Assembly: GCA_028289375.1 (NCBI GenBank)
Contig: JANQQK010000072.1
Location: forward strand, 1-42,261
Direction of reading: 5' to 3'
Source: Phycisphaerae bacterium
GTDB taxonomy: Bacteria > Planctomycetota > Phycisphaerae > UBA1845
Length of the DNA: 42,261 nt
Position 1 is the stretch's first letter, and each line of letters begins with the position of its first letter. Below the pieces are notes generated by a model. The model did no database searches, was not told where the DNA came from, and saw nothing but the letters and a program-made list of their open reading frames with translations. Of the stretch, positions 1 through 8,429 are shown piece by piece. Made by a program: the position numbers and the translations under genes.

Positions 1-522
1 GCGGCGGTCACCGCAGGCCATCTTCTGATGCGTTTTCGGGTCGGAAATCAGGGCGAATGATTGGGCTTCGCTGCCGGTGCCGGCGGTCGTGGGGACCATG
101 ATCTGCGGGAGCATTGGCTGAACCGGTTTGTCGACGCCCCAGTAGTCTTCGATGCGGCCACCGTTTGTGAGTAGCAGGTTGATGCCCTTGCAGCAATCCA
201 TGGCACTGCCGCCACCGATGCCGATCAGGAAATCGATGTGGGCACGCTCTGCCGCGTCGAGGCCTGGTGTGATCTGGTCGATGGTCGGGTTTTCGCGAGC
301 ACCGTCGTAGACAACAAGCACGATACCGGCCTGCTTGAGCGATTTCGTTGCCCGTTCGATGTGGCCGGCCTTGACGATTCCTGGATCGGTCACCACGAGC
401 GCTCGGGTGGCACCTTCCTGCTTTGCGATGCGGCCCAGTTCATCCAGTTTGCCGAAACCGAACTCGAGCCGGACCGGGCTTTCGTTCAAACATGACGGAA
501 GTGCCGGTCGCCGGTTCTTCAT
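1..522 (-). CDS. Iron-containing alcohol dehydrogenase, partial (C-terminal part outside window)
   Basis: Reading the minus strand from the ATG at 522 gives 174 codons without a stop to the window edge. The protein begins MKNRRPALPSCLNE and continues with the family's N-terminal NAD-binding half: an FGFGKLDELG entry strand, the GGGSAMDCCKG motif (family GGGSxxDxxK) and PTTAGTGSE. The catalytic metal ligands lie beyond the edge. The start overlaps the stop of the upstream aldehyde dehydrogenase by four bases (ATGA), so the two are translationally coupled. Family members reduce aldehydes to alcohols with NAD(P)H. As the last visible gene of the operon it would reduce the aldehyde made by its neighbour; that role is inferred from context. 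The substrate cannot be read from the sequence. Confidence 0.9.
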   Translation of the reverse strand, partial: MKNRRPALPSCLNESPVRLEFGFGKLDELGRIAKQEGATRALVVTDPGIVKAGHIERATKSLKQAGIVLVVYDGARENPTIDQITPGLDAAERAHIDFLIGIGGGSAMDCCKGINLLLTNGGRIEDYWGVDKPVQPMLPQIMVPTTAGTGSEAQSFALISDPKTHQKMACGDRR

Positions 523-1940
523 GCAGCCGGCTCGATCTGGAAGGCGCGTTGTCGGTACAGGTGTTCGAAGAGGTTCCCTTCGTGGGGCTGATCCCAACTG
601 ATCTTGAACGTCGGAACCATGCCGAAGTTGAGGCGATCGATGTTGGGGGAATCCATCAAGGCCTTGCGGAATTCAGGGTCGTCGGTGATGGCGGAAACAA
701 TGAGCGACTTGCCGATGGCGTTGGGCATCTCGCTCGTCGGACACTCAATCACGGAGGCAAACGGGAAAAGGAACTCGCGGTTGGCGAGCGCGTGTTCGCG
801 ATCCGGACACCACACCACGCTCGGCAGCAGATACGCGATGCGACCCTGCTTGACCAGACGCGGTGAGCCGCGGAACTGCTCGGCGAGGTCGACGGCGTCG
901 CCCTCGCGCAGGCCGTGGTCGATGACGTCTGAAATGCGCTCGGCCACGAGCGGGTTGGCAAACGCGGCCAAGGTCGCGTTTGGGTCGTCGGCGGGCAAAG
1001 CCTGACGTTTGGCGAGTTGCTCGGCGACGGCTTCGGCGATCTTGCGACCGTTCTTGGGGGTCCAGACGGCCGACGCGTTGATGCAGGATCGGCCACCATT
1101 GGTCTCGATGGAGGCAACGATCATGTCGACGCAATCCTGCCAATTGTCGGCGGCTTTGTCGTCGAGAAGCACCTTGCTGTAACCGGGGCCGTGGATTTCG
1201 ACGTTGCGGTTGTTCTCGTATGGTCGGGTCGTGTTGGCGTCGCCGAAGATCATGGATCGGTCGACGCAGCGGAGCAGTTCAGCCGCCCCGCCGTGGTCGG
1301 TCGGGTAGAAGCCGAACGCTTCCTTGGGGACGCCGGCGGCGATGAAGGCCTGGATGACGCGGAACGGGGTCCATGGTTCTTCGCGTCCGGGTTTCAGGAC
1401 GATCGGTGCCTTGAGCGAGATCGCGGGAATCCAAAGTGAGTGCACGCCGGGCGAGTTGCTGGGCAGGACGGCGCCGAAGATGCGACCCTCACGGAAGTAG
1501 CTGAGCGTGCCGCCGTTGTGGGTGCCGTAACCCTGATCGAGGATGTCGACGTCGAATCCGCGGGTAAGGCCGCCGACGACGATCTCGATCTCGTCCATCA
1601 CGCGGTGGATCTTGGCGGCGTTGTTGCGGCAGTAGCCGACGGGCATGCCGGTGCTACTGGAAAGCTGGTTGACATAGTCGTCGAAGGTCTGCATTTCGTC
1701 GCCGACGGGCAGCGATGCGGTCATGAACAGCTCGGCGGCTTTGCGACTCAGGTCGAACAGTTCGCGGACGGTGAAGGACTCGAGCACGCAGTCATCCATG
1801 TTGCCGATGTCGCGGACGACCATGCCGCTGTTGGCCTGGCTGACCGACGCCATCGGGTCGCCGGTGGCGTGGTGGACGAGTTCGACGGACTCGACGCTGG
1901 TGTAGGGGTTGCCGTTTCGCAGGATGGGGATGTGCAGCAT
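519..1940 (-). CDS. Aldehyde dehydrogenase superfamily protein (probable acyl reductase)
   Basis: A 473-residue protein of usual family length. The nucleophile is in NGGRSCINAS (Cys286) and the general-base glutamate sits in VEIHGPGYSK (Glu249), equivalent to the ELGGK motif. The Rossmann part (about 145-245) includes GAVLPSNSPGVHS and VLKPGREEPWTPF. The pair of a short adenylating enzyme upstream and this ALDH recalls LuxE-LuxC (fatty acid reductase) and EhpF-EhpG of griseoluteic acid synthesis. I therefore infer that it works in the reductive direction, accepting an acyl group activated by the upstream enzyme and releasing an aldehyde; simple aldehyde oxidation is the alternative. It lies 39 nt after the LuxE/EhpF-like gene and overlaps the downstream alcohol dehydrogenase by 4 nt. 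The ribosome binding site is weak (AGG about 11 nt before the ATG). Confidence 0.85.
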   Translation of the reverse strand: MLHIPILRNGNPYTSVESVELVHHATGDPMASVSQANSGMVVRDIGNMDDCVLESFTVRELFDLSRKAAELFMTASLPVGDEMQTFDDYVNQLSSSTGMPVGYCRNNAAKIHRVMDEIEIVVGGLTRGFDVDILDQGYGTHNGGTLSYFREGRIFGAVLPSNSPGVHSLWIPAISLKAPIVLKPGREEPWTPFRVIQAFIAAGVPKEAFGFYPTDHGGAAELLRCVDRSMIFGDANTTRPYENNRNVEIHGPGYSKVLLDDKAADNWQDCVDMIVASIETNGGRSCINASAVWTPKNGRKIAEAVAEQLAKRQALPADDPNATLAAFANPLVAERISDVIDHGLREGDAVDLAEQFRGSPRLVKQGRIAYLLPSVVWCPDREHALANREFLFPFASVIECPTSEMPNAIGKSLIVSAITDDPEFRKALMDSPNIDRLNFGMVPTFKISWDQPHEGNLFEHLYRQRAFQIEPAA

Positions 1941-1979
1941 GGTGGTGTACCTGTTTGCGTTCGTTCTTGCGGACTGCTC

Positions 1980-3077
1980 TTAGTAGACGCCTTCGACGAT
2001 GGGGGTGGCGAAACCGGAGAAGGGGCGGACATCCCCGACGCCGTCCCATGGATACTTCTGACATGGCGGCAGGCGCAAGGCTTCGTCGCGTTCGAGGAAG
2101 CCGGGCATGAAGAACTCCTTCGTCAGGGTGGTCAGACGCACGCGGCCTACTTCGCCGTAGCCGACCAGTTCGTCGGTGTTGTCGGGGTCGACGACTTCGA
2201 TCAACGCCCGGGGGCATGGCGGGTGGTAGATGACGCAGAAATCATCGGCCGGGTCGAACGGCTTGTGGCAGGCGAGGCCCATCAGCGTGTTGCCATAGGT
2301 CGGGTAGAAGCCAATCTTGCCTTCGAGCAGTTCCTCGCGGGCGAAGCGGTGGAACTGGCGTGTGAGCTGGGTGCCGCCGCAGAAGACGCCCTTGATGCCC
2401 ATCTTGACGAGAGACACGCGTTCGCAGAGGGCTTCGAGGAGTTTGGGCGTGGCGAAGAGGCATTGAATGTTGTCGTGAGCGCGCAGGAGCGTGAGGGCCT
2501 GGTTGACCACATGCTCCTTGTATTCGTGCATCATGTCGACGCGGCCGGACTTGATCAGCTTGACAACCCATCGCGGGTCCATGTCGACGCAGAAACTGAT
2601 GCCGCCGCGGTATTGGGCAAGGTGTTCGACGGCGAGGCGCAGACGACGCGGGCCGCTGGGGCCGAGCATGAGCCAGTCGGCGTTGCGCGGGAAGTCGTCA
2701 TCCGAGAGTGTGTCGGAGAAAATCTCGTAGTCAATACGGAAATCGTTGACGTTGATGCGACTCTTCGGGACGCCGGTGCTGCCGCCGGTCTCGAAAACGT
2801 AGACCGGGTCGTTGGCGTAGGCTTTGGGAACCCAACGTCGAACGGGGCCGCCGCGAAGCCATTCATCCTCGAATGGTTCGAACTTGCGCAGGTCGGCGTA
2901 GGCGTGGATCTCTTCGCGTGGGTCCCAGTCGAGTTTCTTGGCGTACTCCAGCCAGAAGGGACAACCCGTTGAGGGGTCAAAGTGCCATGCGACGATTTCG
3001 CGCGTGTGGGCGTCGAGCTTTTCCCGCCAGCTTTCGACGTCGGCGGCCAATCCCGTTTCAACATGCGTTTGAACCAT
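1980..3077 (-). CDS. Short adenylate-forming enzyme, LuxE/EhpF-like acyl activator
   Basis: A 365-residue ANL-superfamily protein. The Gly/Ser/Thr-rich ATP-binding loop is YVFETGGSTGVPKSR (about 93-107), and an A5-like segment reads FYPTYGNTLMG. It is much shorter than a full acyl-CoA synthetase (500 or more residues) and seems to keep only a reduced C-terminal part. LuxE (acyl-protein synthetase) and EhpF (phenazine acid activation) have about this size, and both feed an acyl group to an ALDH-type reductase. The next gene here is such an ALDH, which favours the same logic. GGAG lies 13 nt upstream of the ATG, and the preceding gene ends 27 nt upstream. Substrate unknown: fatty and aromatic acids are both possible. 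Assignment to the superfamily is firm; the LuxE/EhpF comparison is from memory of size and context. Confidence 0.75.
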   Translation of the reverse strand: MVQTHVETGLAADVESWREKLDAHTREIVAWHFDPSTGCPFWLEYAKKLDWDPREEIHAYADLRKFEPFEDEWLRGGPVRRWVPKAYANDPVYVFETGGSTGVPKSRINVNDFRIDYEIFSDTLSDDDFPRNADWLMLGPSGPRRLRLAVEHLAQYRGGISFCVDMDPRWVVKLIKSGRVDMMHEYKEHVVNQALTLLRAHDNIQCLFATPKLLEALCERVSLVKMGIKGVFCGGTQLTRQFHRFAREELLEGKIGFYPTYGNTLMGLACHKPFDPADDFCVIYHPPCPRALIEVVDPDNTDELVGYGEVGRVRLTTLTKEFFMPGFLERDEALRLPPCQKYPWDGVGDVRPFSGFATPIVEGVY

Positions 3078-3103
3078 GAGCGTTTCGTACTCCGATCAAT
3101 GAC

Positions 3104-4549
3104 TTACTTGGCGATGGCGTAGAGCATGCGACGGTTGACGACGTATAGAACGCCGTTGGACGCCACGGGGGTCGTGTAGACCGAGTTGCCGCAATCGTTG
3201 GTGGCCAGTTTTTCCATTTTCGGACCATGCTTGAGCACGATGACCTCGCCGTCTTCGGTGCCGATGAAGACCTTTCCGTCGACGACGTAGGGCGATCCCC
3301 AGATGGCGGCATACGTATCATAGCGCCAACGTCGCTCGCCTGTCTCGACATCGAGGCAGTAGAGGAATCCACTGAGGTCGGAGATGTAGAGCAATCCGTC
3401 GGCAATGGCGGCGGTGGACATGGTGCGGTGGAAGTCTTCGCCGCCGACATGCCAGACCTTGCCGGACTTGGTGATGTCGCCGCGTTTGGTGGCGTCGATG
3501 GCGTAGAGGTGGCCTGGACCTTCACCGTGTTCGGGGTCTTGTCCGACGGCGAGGAAGACCTTGTTGTCGTAGATGACAGGTGTCGAGATGACGTTGTTCT
3601 TGGTGCCGCGACCGCCAAGCTCCCATGTGGAACCTTTCGGGTTGAGGTCGAACGTCCAGAGGATCTCCCCGTTCTTGGGGTTGAGGCTGTAACAGATGCC
3701 GTCACCGCCTGCGAAGATCGCCTGAGGGGCGCCGTCGATCACACCGTAGGCGGGTGATGACCAGGCGCCATGGAGGGTGTTCTCAGCGGGGTCGGATCGT
3801 TGCCAGAGGACCTTGCCGGTGTTCTTGTCGACGGCGACGAACGCGGGGGCGTAGGGGTTGGGCATGACGAGGTGGCCTTCGTCGACACCGTTGGAGGTGA
3901 GGACGAAGATGACGTCGCCGACGCCGACGGGCGATGAGGTGGCGAGGTTATGCGGGAAGACGCCGAGTTCCTCGATCATGTCGAGTTTCCAGATGAAGTC
4001 GCCGTCCTTCGCGTCTTTGTATTTCTCGTCTTGGAAGGGGCCGTCGTTTTCGCCGTCGGTGAAACCATTGACGTCGGCGCAGACGAGTTCGCAGCGGTTG
4101 CTGACGTAGTAGAGCTTGTCACCGTCGACCCATGGCGAAGAGCAGATGCCCTGCTCCGGCCAATCGTTGACGCGACCGGTGGGGAGTTTGTCGTGGGTGG
4201 CTTGCCAAAGGAGTTCGCCGGTGGCTTCCTTGAAGCAGGCGATGACGCCCTTGTCGCCCTCGATGCCGGGGCGGAGGTTGCCGTTGTTGTTGGTGCCGAT
4301 GTAGATGCGGCCATCAACGACGACGGGGTTGCCGTAGGACTGCGAGCCAAGCGGCGCTTTCCACTTGATGTTCTCGCCGGACTTGATGTTCCACTTGGCG
4401 GGGATGTTGCGTTCGCCGGAAACCATGTTGCGGTCTGCCGAACCGCCCCACATCGGCCAATCGCCCTTCTTTGCCTTTGACAGCGGTTCGGCGTTTGTTG
4501 CCGATGCGAAAGCTGCCACCAATACGATCGATGTCAAAGTCTTAGTCAT
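3104..4549 (-). CDS. Exported PQQ-like beta-propeller protein
   Basis: A 481-residue protein with a signal peptide (MTKTLTSIVLVAAFASATNA), then DWPMWGGSADRN, the usual opening of planctomycete PQQ-binding-like propellers. Repeated blades carry strand motifs such as GKVLWQRSDP, GEILWTFDLN and GERRWRYD, each followed by a DGKVFIGT or DNKVFLAV type strand. No extra catalytic domain is visible. The fold is shared with BamB and with quinoprotein dehydrogenases, but I cannot identify a quinone or calcium site, so enzymatic activity should not be assumed. Its start overlaps the end of the larger propeller gene by 8 nt. Sitting between cytoplasmic enzyme genes, it may be a periplasmic sensor, binder or assembly factor for the operon's substrate or product (inference). 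Confidence 0.85.
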   Translation of the reverse strand: MTKTLTSIVLVAAFASATNAEPLSKAKKGDWPMWGGSADRNMVSGERNIPAKWNIKSGENIKWKAPLGSQSYGNPVVVDGRIYIGTNNNGNLRPGIEGDKGVIACFKEATGELLWQATHDKLPTGRVNDWPEQGICSSPWVDGDKLYYVSNRCELVCADVNGFTDGENDGPFQDEKYKDAKDGDFIWKLDMIEELGVFPHNLATSSPVGVGDVIFVLTSNGVDEGHLVMPNPYAPAFVAVDKNTGKVLWQRSDPAENTLHGAWSSPAYGVIDGAPQAIFAGGDGICYSLNPKNGEILWTFDLNPKGSTWELGGRGTKNNVISTPVIYDNKVFLAVGQDPEHGEGPGHLYAIDATKRGDITKSGKVWHVGGEDFHRTMSTAAIADGLLYISDLSGFLYCLDVETGERRWRYDTYAAIWGSPYVVDGKVFIGTEDGEVIVLKHGPKMEKLATNDCGNSVYTTPVASNGVLYVVNRRMLYAIAK

Positions 4550-6794
4550 TGCGTTTCACCTGGAAGTTGTCGAAGTACGTGCTGGGGCCATCCTTGCCCG
4601 CGGTTGTACCGAAGGAGTAGGCGTAGAGTCCGGCACTGCCGCTTGTGTTCGGATACGGATCGGTGAACTCGATGGTCCACTCGCTTGGTTCGTCCTCGCC
4701 GCGCGGCCAGATTTTGCCGCGGACGAGGGCTTTGTCGCCATCGTGTTTGACGTCGAAGATGACGGTGTACCACTTGTCGGGTTCGAACTGGAACGGGACG
4801 TCATGCATCACCCGCGGAACGGGGGACCAGGAGTCGATCCGCAGCTTGCGGGCCATCCCCATCGCGATGAGGCGGTATCGGCTGTTGATCAGGCCCATGT
4901 CGGGTTTGAAGACTTTCTTCTGTTCGCTGAGCATGTCGGCTCGAACGGTGCAACCGCCGTCGATGGGCGGTGTGGCGTAGCCACGCATGCGCATGAAGGG
5001 CGGGCTTGGTCGGGTCTTGGGGGCGAGCTTCTGGAGAACATGGGTGCCTTCGCGTTCGACGACCTTGGTCTTGCCTTTGACGCCGATCCATCCGGGCGGA
5101 ACCGAGCCGGTCACCATGGATTCAAAGTCGACGTTGATGGGCAAAGCGGGAATGACGCGGACGCGCGCGGAGGCGGTAATGTCCTGCCACATGACGGTCA
5201 GTTTGCCCTCAGCGTGGTTGGCCTCGATCGGGGCGGTGAGTTTCGCTTCGCCCTTGCTGCCCTCGACGTCGACGCGGCCCTTGAATCCCTCCAGCGTCCA
5301 GAAACAGTTTCGCAGGCCCAGGCGTTTGTTGCCGCCGGTGACCAGTGACGCGAGAAAGTCTGCGGATTGGCCTGGTTTTAGCGTGATTTCGGCTGGCCAG
5401 ACCTGCAGCTTTGCGGCAGCGATGCCGGCGTTGCCTTTCAGTTTCGTTTCTTCTGGCTGGGGGATTGGCACTGTCTGTTTCGGGGTGTCCTTCTTGCCGA
5501 GGCAGTAGGTGTTGTACCGGGTCATGAAATAGACCCGGCCTTTGGCGACTGCCGGCGATCCGAAGAGTTCCACGACGAGGTTGTCGTCGCGTTTGAATTC
5601 GTCTCGGTCGAGCGACGTGCACTTGTCCCCCTCGTCCTTGAGGATGTGGAAGATGCCGTTCTGCTCGCCGACGTAGATGACGCCGTCGGCGGTGACGACC
5701 GGAGAGGCCTTGCCGACGCGTCCCAGTCCGTATTGCCAGTGTTCCTTGCCGGTCTTGGCGTCCAGCGCGTAGAGGTTGGCGGAATTGTCAACGAAGTAGA
5801 CCCGGCCATTGCCGACGGCGGGTGAACTGTACCCGGCGGTAACACCATCGATGCGCCAGACAAGCCCACTCTCGGTGATGTCGCCGCGTTTGGTGGCGTC
5901 GACGGCGATGATGCTGCCCATCTTGGTGGTTTCGTGGTTTTCCTCACTGTGGGAGAAGTAGACCAGGTTGCCATCGTAGGCGGGCGAGGTGTTGAGGCCT
6001 CGCTTGCTGAGCTTGAACGACCAGAGTGTTTCACCGGATCGCGCGTCGAGGCCGTAGCAGTTGCCGTCGGCGTTGGGGGCGATGAGCATGCGCATCCCGC
6101 CGATGACCGCGACCAGCGGCGTGGCGTAGGTGGTGTCGAGCGGTTTGCCGCCGGGGGTGGCCCACCACATGACGTCACCGGTGTTCTTGTTGAACGCGAC
6201 GTAACGATGCTGACCCTTGGCCTGAGCGCCCCAACTCGAGTTGAGGTAGCTGACGACCACACGGTTCTCGTCGACGATCGGGGTCATGAGTCGACCGCCG
6301 TAACCGCTGATGCGTCCGAACTCCTCGGTCATGGAGTGGGACCAGATGAGCTTGCCGTCGCGACTGAGCGCGAGCATCAGCCCGCCGGTCGTGTGGGCAT
6401 AGACGTTGCCGGACTCGGGATCGACCACGACGGCGGTCCAGCCAACGCGGTTCTCGACGATGTCGGTGTGGAAGACGTTGAAGCGGTATTCCCAGATCGT
6501 CTTGCCGGTGTCGGCATCGAGGCAGATGACGCGCTCCTGCAGGCCGACCTTCTCACCAACAGGCCCGATGACGTAGACGTGGCCGTCGTGGACGACGGGT
6601 GTGGTGCGTCCGCCAACGGGCACTTTCCACAGAAGGTTTTCACCTTCTGGCGACCAATTCGTGACGACGGCCTTCTCGCGTGTGAAACCGGTTTGCTCCG
6701 GTCCACGCCAGTAAGGCCAATCGTTTGCGGAGACCCATGCCGGCACGCACAGCGCCAGCAGCCACCATGTGCTCATTCGTTTGTTGCTAAGCAT
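4542..6794 (-). CDS. Exported PQQ-like beta-propeller protein with C-terminal sandwich-like domain
   Basis: I place the start at the ATG at 6794 (MLSNKRMSTWWLLALCVPAW), which gives a proper signal peptide with a basic n-region and 750 residues; the frame is open for 12 more codons upstream. Residues about 24-430 form a propeller opening with NDWPYWRGPEQTGF, with blades such as GKTIWEYRF, GDVMWWATP, GETLWSFKL and GKEHWQYGLG. The remainder (about 450-750) is an Ig-like stretch (VWPAEITLKPGQSADF) followed by a jelly-roll/concanavalin-like region ending TYFDNFQVKRND. It overlaps the upstream PaaK-like gene by 8 nt and the downstream propeller gene by 8 nt, so three genes are coupled in the same way. 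A role in binding a periplasmic ligand is plausible; an enzymatic role is unproven. Confidence 0.85.
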   Translation of the reverse strand: MLSNKRMSTWWLLALCVPAWVSANDWPYWRGPEQTGFTREKAVVTNWSPEGENLLWKVPVGGRTTPVVHDGHVYVIGPVGEKVGLQERVICLDADTGKTIWEYRFNVFHTDIVENRVGWTAVVVDPESGNVYAHTTGGLMLALSRDGKLIWSHSMTEEFGRISGYGGRLMTPIVDENRVVVSYLNSSWGAQAKGQHRYVAFNKNTGDVMWWATPGGKPLDTTYATPLVAVIGGMRMLIAPNADGNCYGLDARSGETLWSFKLSKRGLNTSPAYDGNLVYFSHSEENHETTKMGSIIAVDATKRGDITESGLVWRIDGVTAGYSSPAVGNGRVYFVDNSANLYALDAKTGKEHWQYGLGRVGKASPVVTADGVIYVGEQNGIFHILKDEGDKCTSLDRDEFKRDDNLVVELFGSPAVAKGRVYFMTRYNTYCLGKKDTPKQTVPIPQPEETKLKGNAGIAAAKLQVWPAEITLKPGQSADFLASLVTGGNKRLGLRNCFWTLEGFKGRVDVEGSKGEAKLTAPIEANHAEGKLTVMWQDITASARVRVIPALPINVDFESMVTGSVPPGWIGVKGKTKVVEREGTHVLQKLAPKTRPSPPFMRMRGYATPPIDGGCTVRADMLSEQKKVFKPDMGLINSRYRLIAMGMARKLRIDSWSPVPRVMHDVPFQFEPDKWYTVIFDVKHDGDKALVRGKIWPRGEDEPSEWTIEFTDPYPNTSGSAGLYAYSFGTTAGKDGPSTYFDNFQVKRND

Positions 6795-8103
6795 TCGTGT
6801 CCTCATCCTCGTTGTCGAGAAACACCACACGTTTCGATTTCAGCTCAAAGCGGGGCAGCGACCCGCGATCCACCATCCGGATCACCGGACGGAAATGTAG
6901 CCGATCCTGCAAGGTTGACGCCAGCCCAGCGGCCAACGCGTCGCGACTGACACCATCCTGCGGTTCCACGTCGACCGTCAATTCCGACAGCGTTCCGCGT
7001 CGATCCACGATGATGCGAAATTCGTCGATGCCGTCGTGCGACCGCACCAATGACTCGATCGCGGACGGGAATACGTTGTTGCCGCGAATGAAGATCATCT
7101 GATCGACTCTTCCGGCGATGCCGCCCTCGATGTGGGCGAAATTGCGGCCGGAGGAGAATGTCCCCCGCGTGAGGGTCACCTGATCCCCCGTACGGTAGCG
7201 CAGCAGGGGCATTCCGGCACGTCCCAGGTTGGTGAGCACGAGTTCGCCGGCGGTACCGTCGGGAACGCCGTTTCCGGTGTCCGGGTCGATCACTTCGGCG
7301 ATGAACTCGGATTCGATGATGTGCAGTGCCCCCGGACTCTCCTCGCATTCGAAGCCCCACGCGCCTATCTCGGTCATGCCGGCGTGGTCGATGACGCGGG
7401 CGCCCCAAGCTAATTCGATGCGTGATCGAATTTCGGGCAGGCTTCCGCCCGGCTCGCCTGCGAGAATCAGCATGCGCACGGGCGATGCTGGGAGATCATA
7501 TCCTTCAGACGCGGCGACGTCGGCCATGTGCAACGCGTACGTCGGCGTGCAGCAGACGACGGTGGCCGCGTTGTCGATGGTGTACTGAATGCGTGCGGCT
7601 GTGGTCATGCCACCTGCGGGCAGACAGAGATTGCCGAGCGATGCCGCCGCTTCGAAAGCAGCCCAAAAGCCGATGAACGGTCCAAACGAGAATGGGAACA
7701 CCACACGGTCCTCGGGTTTCAGGCCTGCACCGCGGTAGACGATCGACCAGCACTTTTCCCACCACTGCCAGTCTTCAGCGGTGTCTAGCCAGCGCAACGG
7801 GCGACCCGTGCTGCCGGAAGTCTGGTGGAAGCGGTTGTAGCGGCCCACCTCATAGGTCGGCAGCGTGCCGTAAGGTGGATGGGCCTGCTGATCCTCCTCC
7901 AGTTCACTTCGGGAGGTTAGTGGGAGTCGTTGCAACAGGGATGTAACATCGGCATCGCCGGGTGGGAGGGCATCAATGCGTGGCTGCCAGAAGGTGTTTC
8001 GCGATTTGAGCAGATCGAGCAATCCGCGCAGTTTCTGCGCTTGCAGCTGCTCAATGCCTGCGTGATCAAGTCGCTCTTCATCTGGTATGTGATACGCCGT
8101 CAA
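6787..8103 (-). CDS. PaaK-like adenylate-forming enzyme (phenylacetate-CoA ligase family)
   Basis: A 438-residue ANL enzyme, close to the usual 430-440 residues of PaaK. Motifs: HQTSGSTGRPLRW (ATP loop, about 93-105), HAGMTEIGAWGFE (A5), YRTGDQV, and RGNNVFPSAIE at the start of the C-terminal domain. The reading frame is open far upstream, but the protein proper starts at a TTG at 8103: an AGGAG lies 10 nt before it, homology-like sequence begins right after (YHIPDEERLDH), and the longer version would overlap the divergent dockerin-like gene. Family members activate aryl or acyl acids to CoA thioesters via an adenylate. It is the first visible gene of the operon. A second, shorter adenylating enzyme is encoded downstream, so the two probably act on different acids or at different steps (inference). 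Confidence 0.85.
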   Translation of the reverse strand: MTAYHIPDEERLDHAGIEQLQAQKLRGLLDLLKSRNTFWQPRIDALPPGDADVTSLLQRLPLTSRSELEEDQQAHPPYGTLPTYEVGRYNRFHQTSGSTGRPLRWLDTAEDWQWWEKCWSIVYRGAGLKPEDRVVFPFSFGPFIGFWAAFEAAASLGNLCLPAGGMTTAARIQYTIDNAATVVCCTPTYALHMADVAASEGYDLPASPVRMLILAGEPGGSLPEIRSRIELAWGARVIDHAGMTEIGAWGFECEESPGALHIIESEFIAEVIDPDTGNGVPDGTAGELVLTNLGRAGMPLLRYRTGDQVTLTRGTFSSGRNFAHIEGGIAGRVDQMIFIRGNNVFPSAIESLVRSHDGIDEFRIIVDRRGTLSELTVDVEPQDGVSRDALAAGLASTLQDRLHFRPVIRMVDRGSLPRFELKSKRVVFLDNEDEDTNA

Positions 8104-8429
8104 TGCGCTCAGGCTCCTCGTTGGCTCATTGCACCACCGATGGTTGGCGATTGCAAACGGGCGATGGATCCAGCACGGTTTGCCGCCGGCACGTGGTTGT
8201 AGAATGTTGTCAATCGCGGTTGGCGTCACTATATCTGATGCGACGCGGCACGCTGGTGACTTGTGTTCACTCCGCGCGGCGGTACCATGATCGCCGTTGA
8301 AACGGTCTGTGTTGGCCGGGAATCGACACGAAAACATGACGGCGAGCATGACGTCTGTCCAATGCCCGATGGTGATCCACGACGTGGTATCATCGTCACG
8401 AGAAACGCCACATTTAGGAGCGATCGCCC
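8104..8429. other. Divergent intergenic region
   Basis: This 326-nt spacer lies between the PaaK-like operon (leftward) and the dockerin-like gene (rightward), so it must hold both promoters. On the minus strand I see a TTGACA at 8213-8208 and a TATAGT at 8234-8229, but they are not correctly spaced to each other. I see no convincing complete promoter and no coding capacity. The only clear element is the ribosome binding site TAGGAG just before the ATG at 8430. Confidence 0.4.

Noticed and set aside
1440..2972. A 510-codon open frame on the plus strand
   Set aside because: It lies antisense to the aldehyde dehydrogenase and LuxE/EhpF-like genes, spans their boundary, and has low-complexity Asp/Val/Gly-rich sequence typical of a GC-rich shadow frame.
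3104..6794. Quinoprotein alcohol dehydrogenases
   Set aside because: The beta-propeller repeats are clear, but I could not identify the catalytic Asp, the adjacent-cysteine disulphide or a cytochrome domain, so only a PQQ-like fold is claimed.
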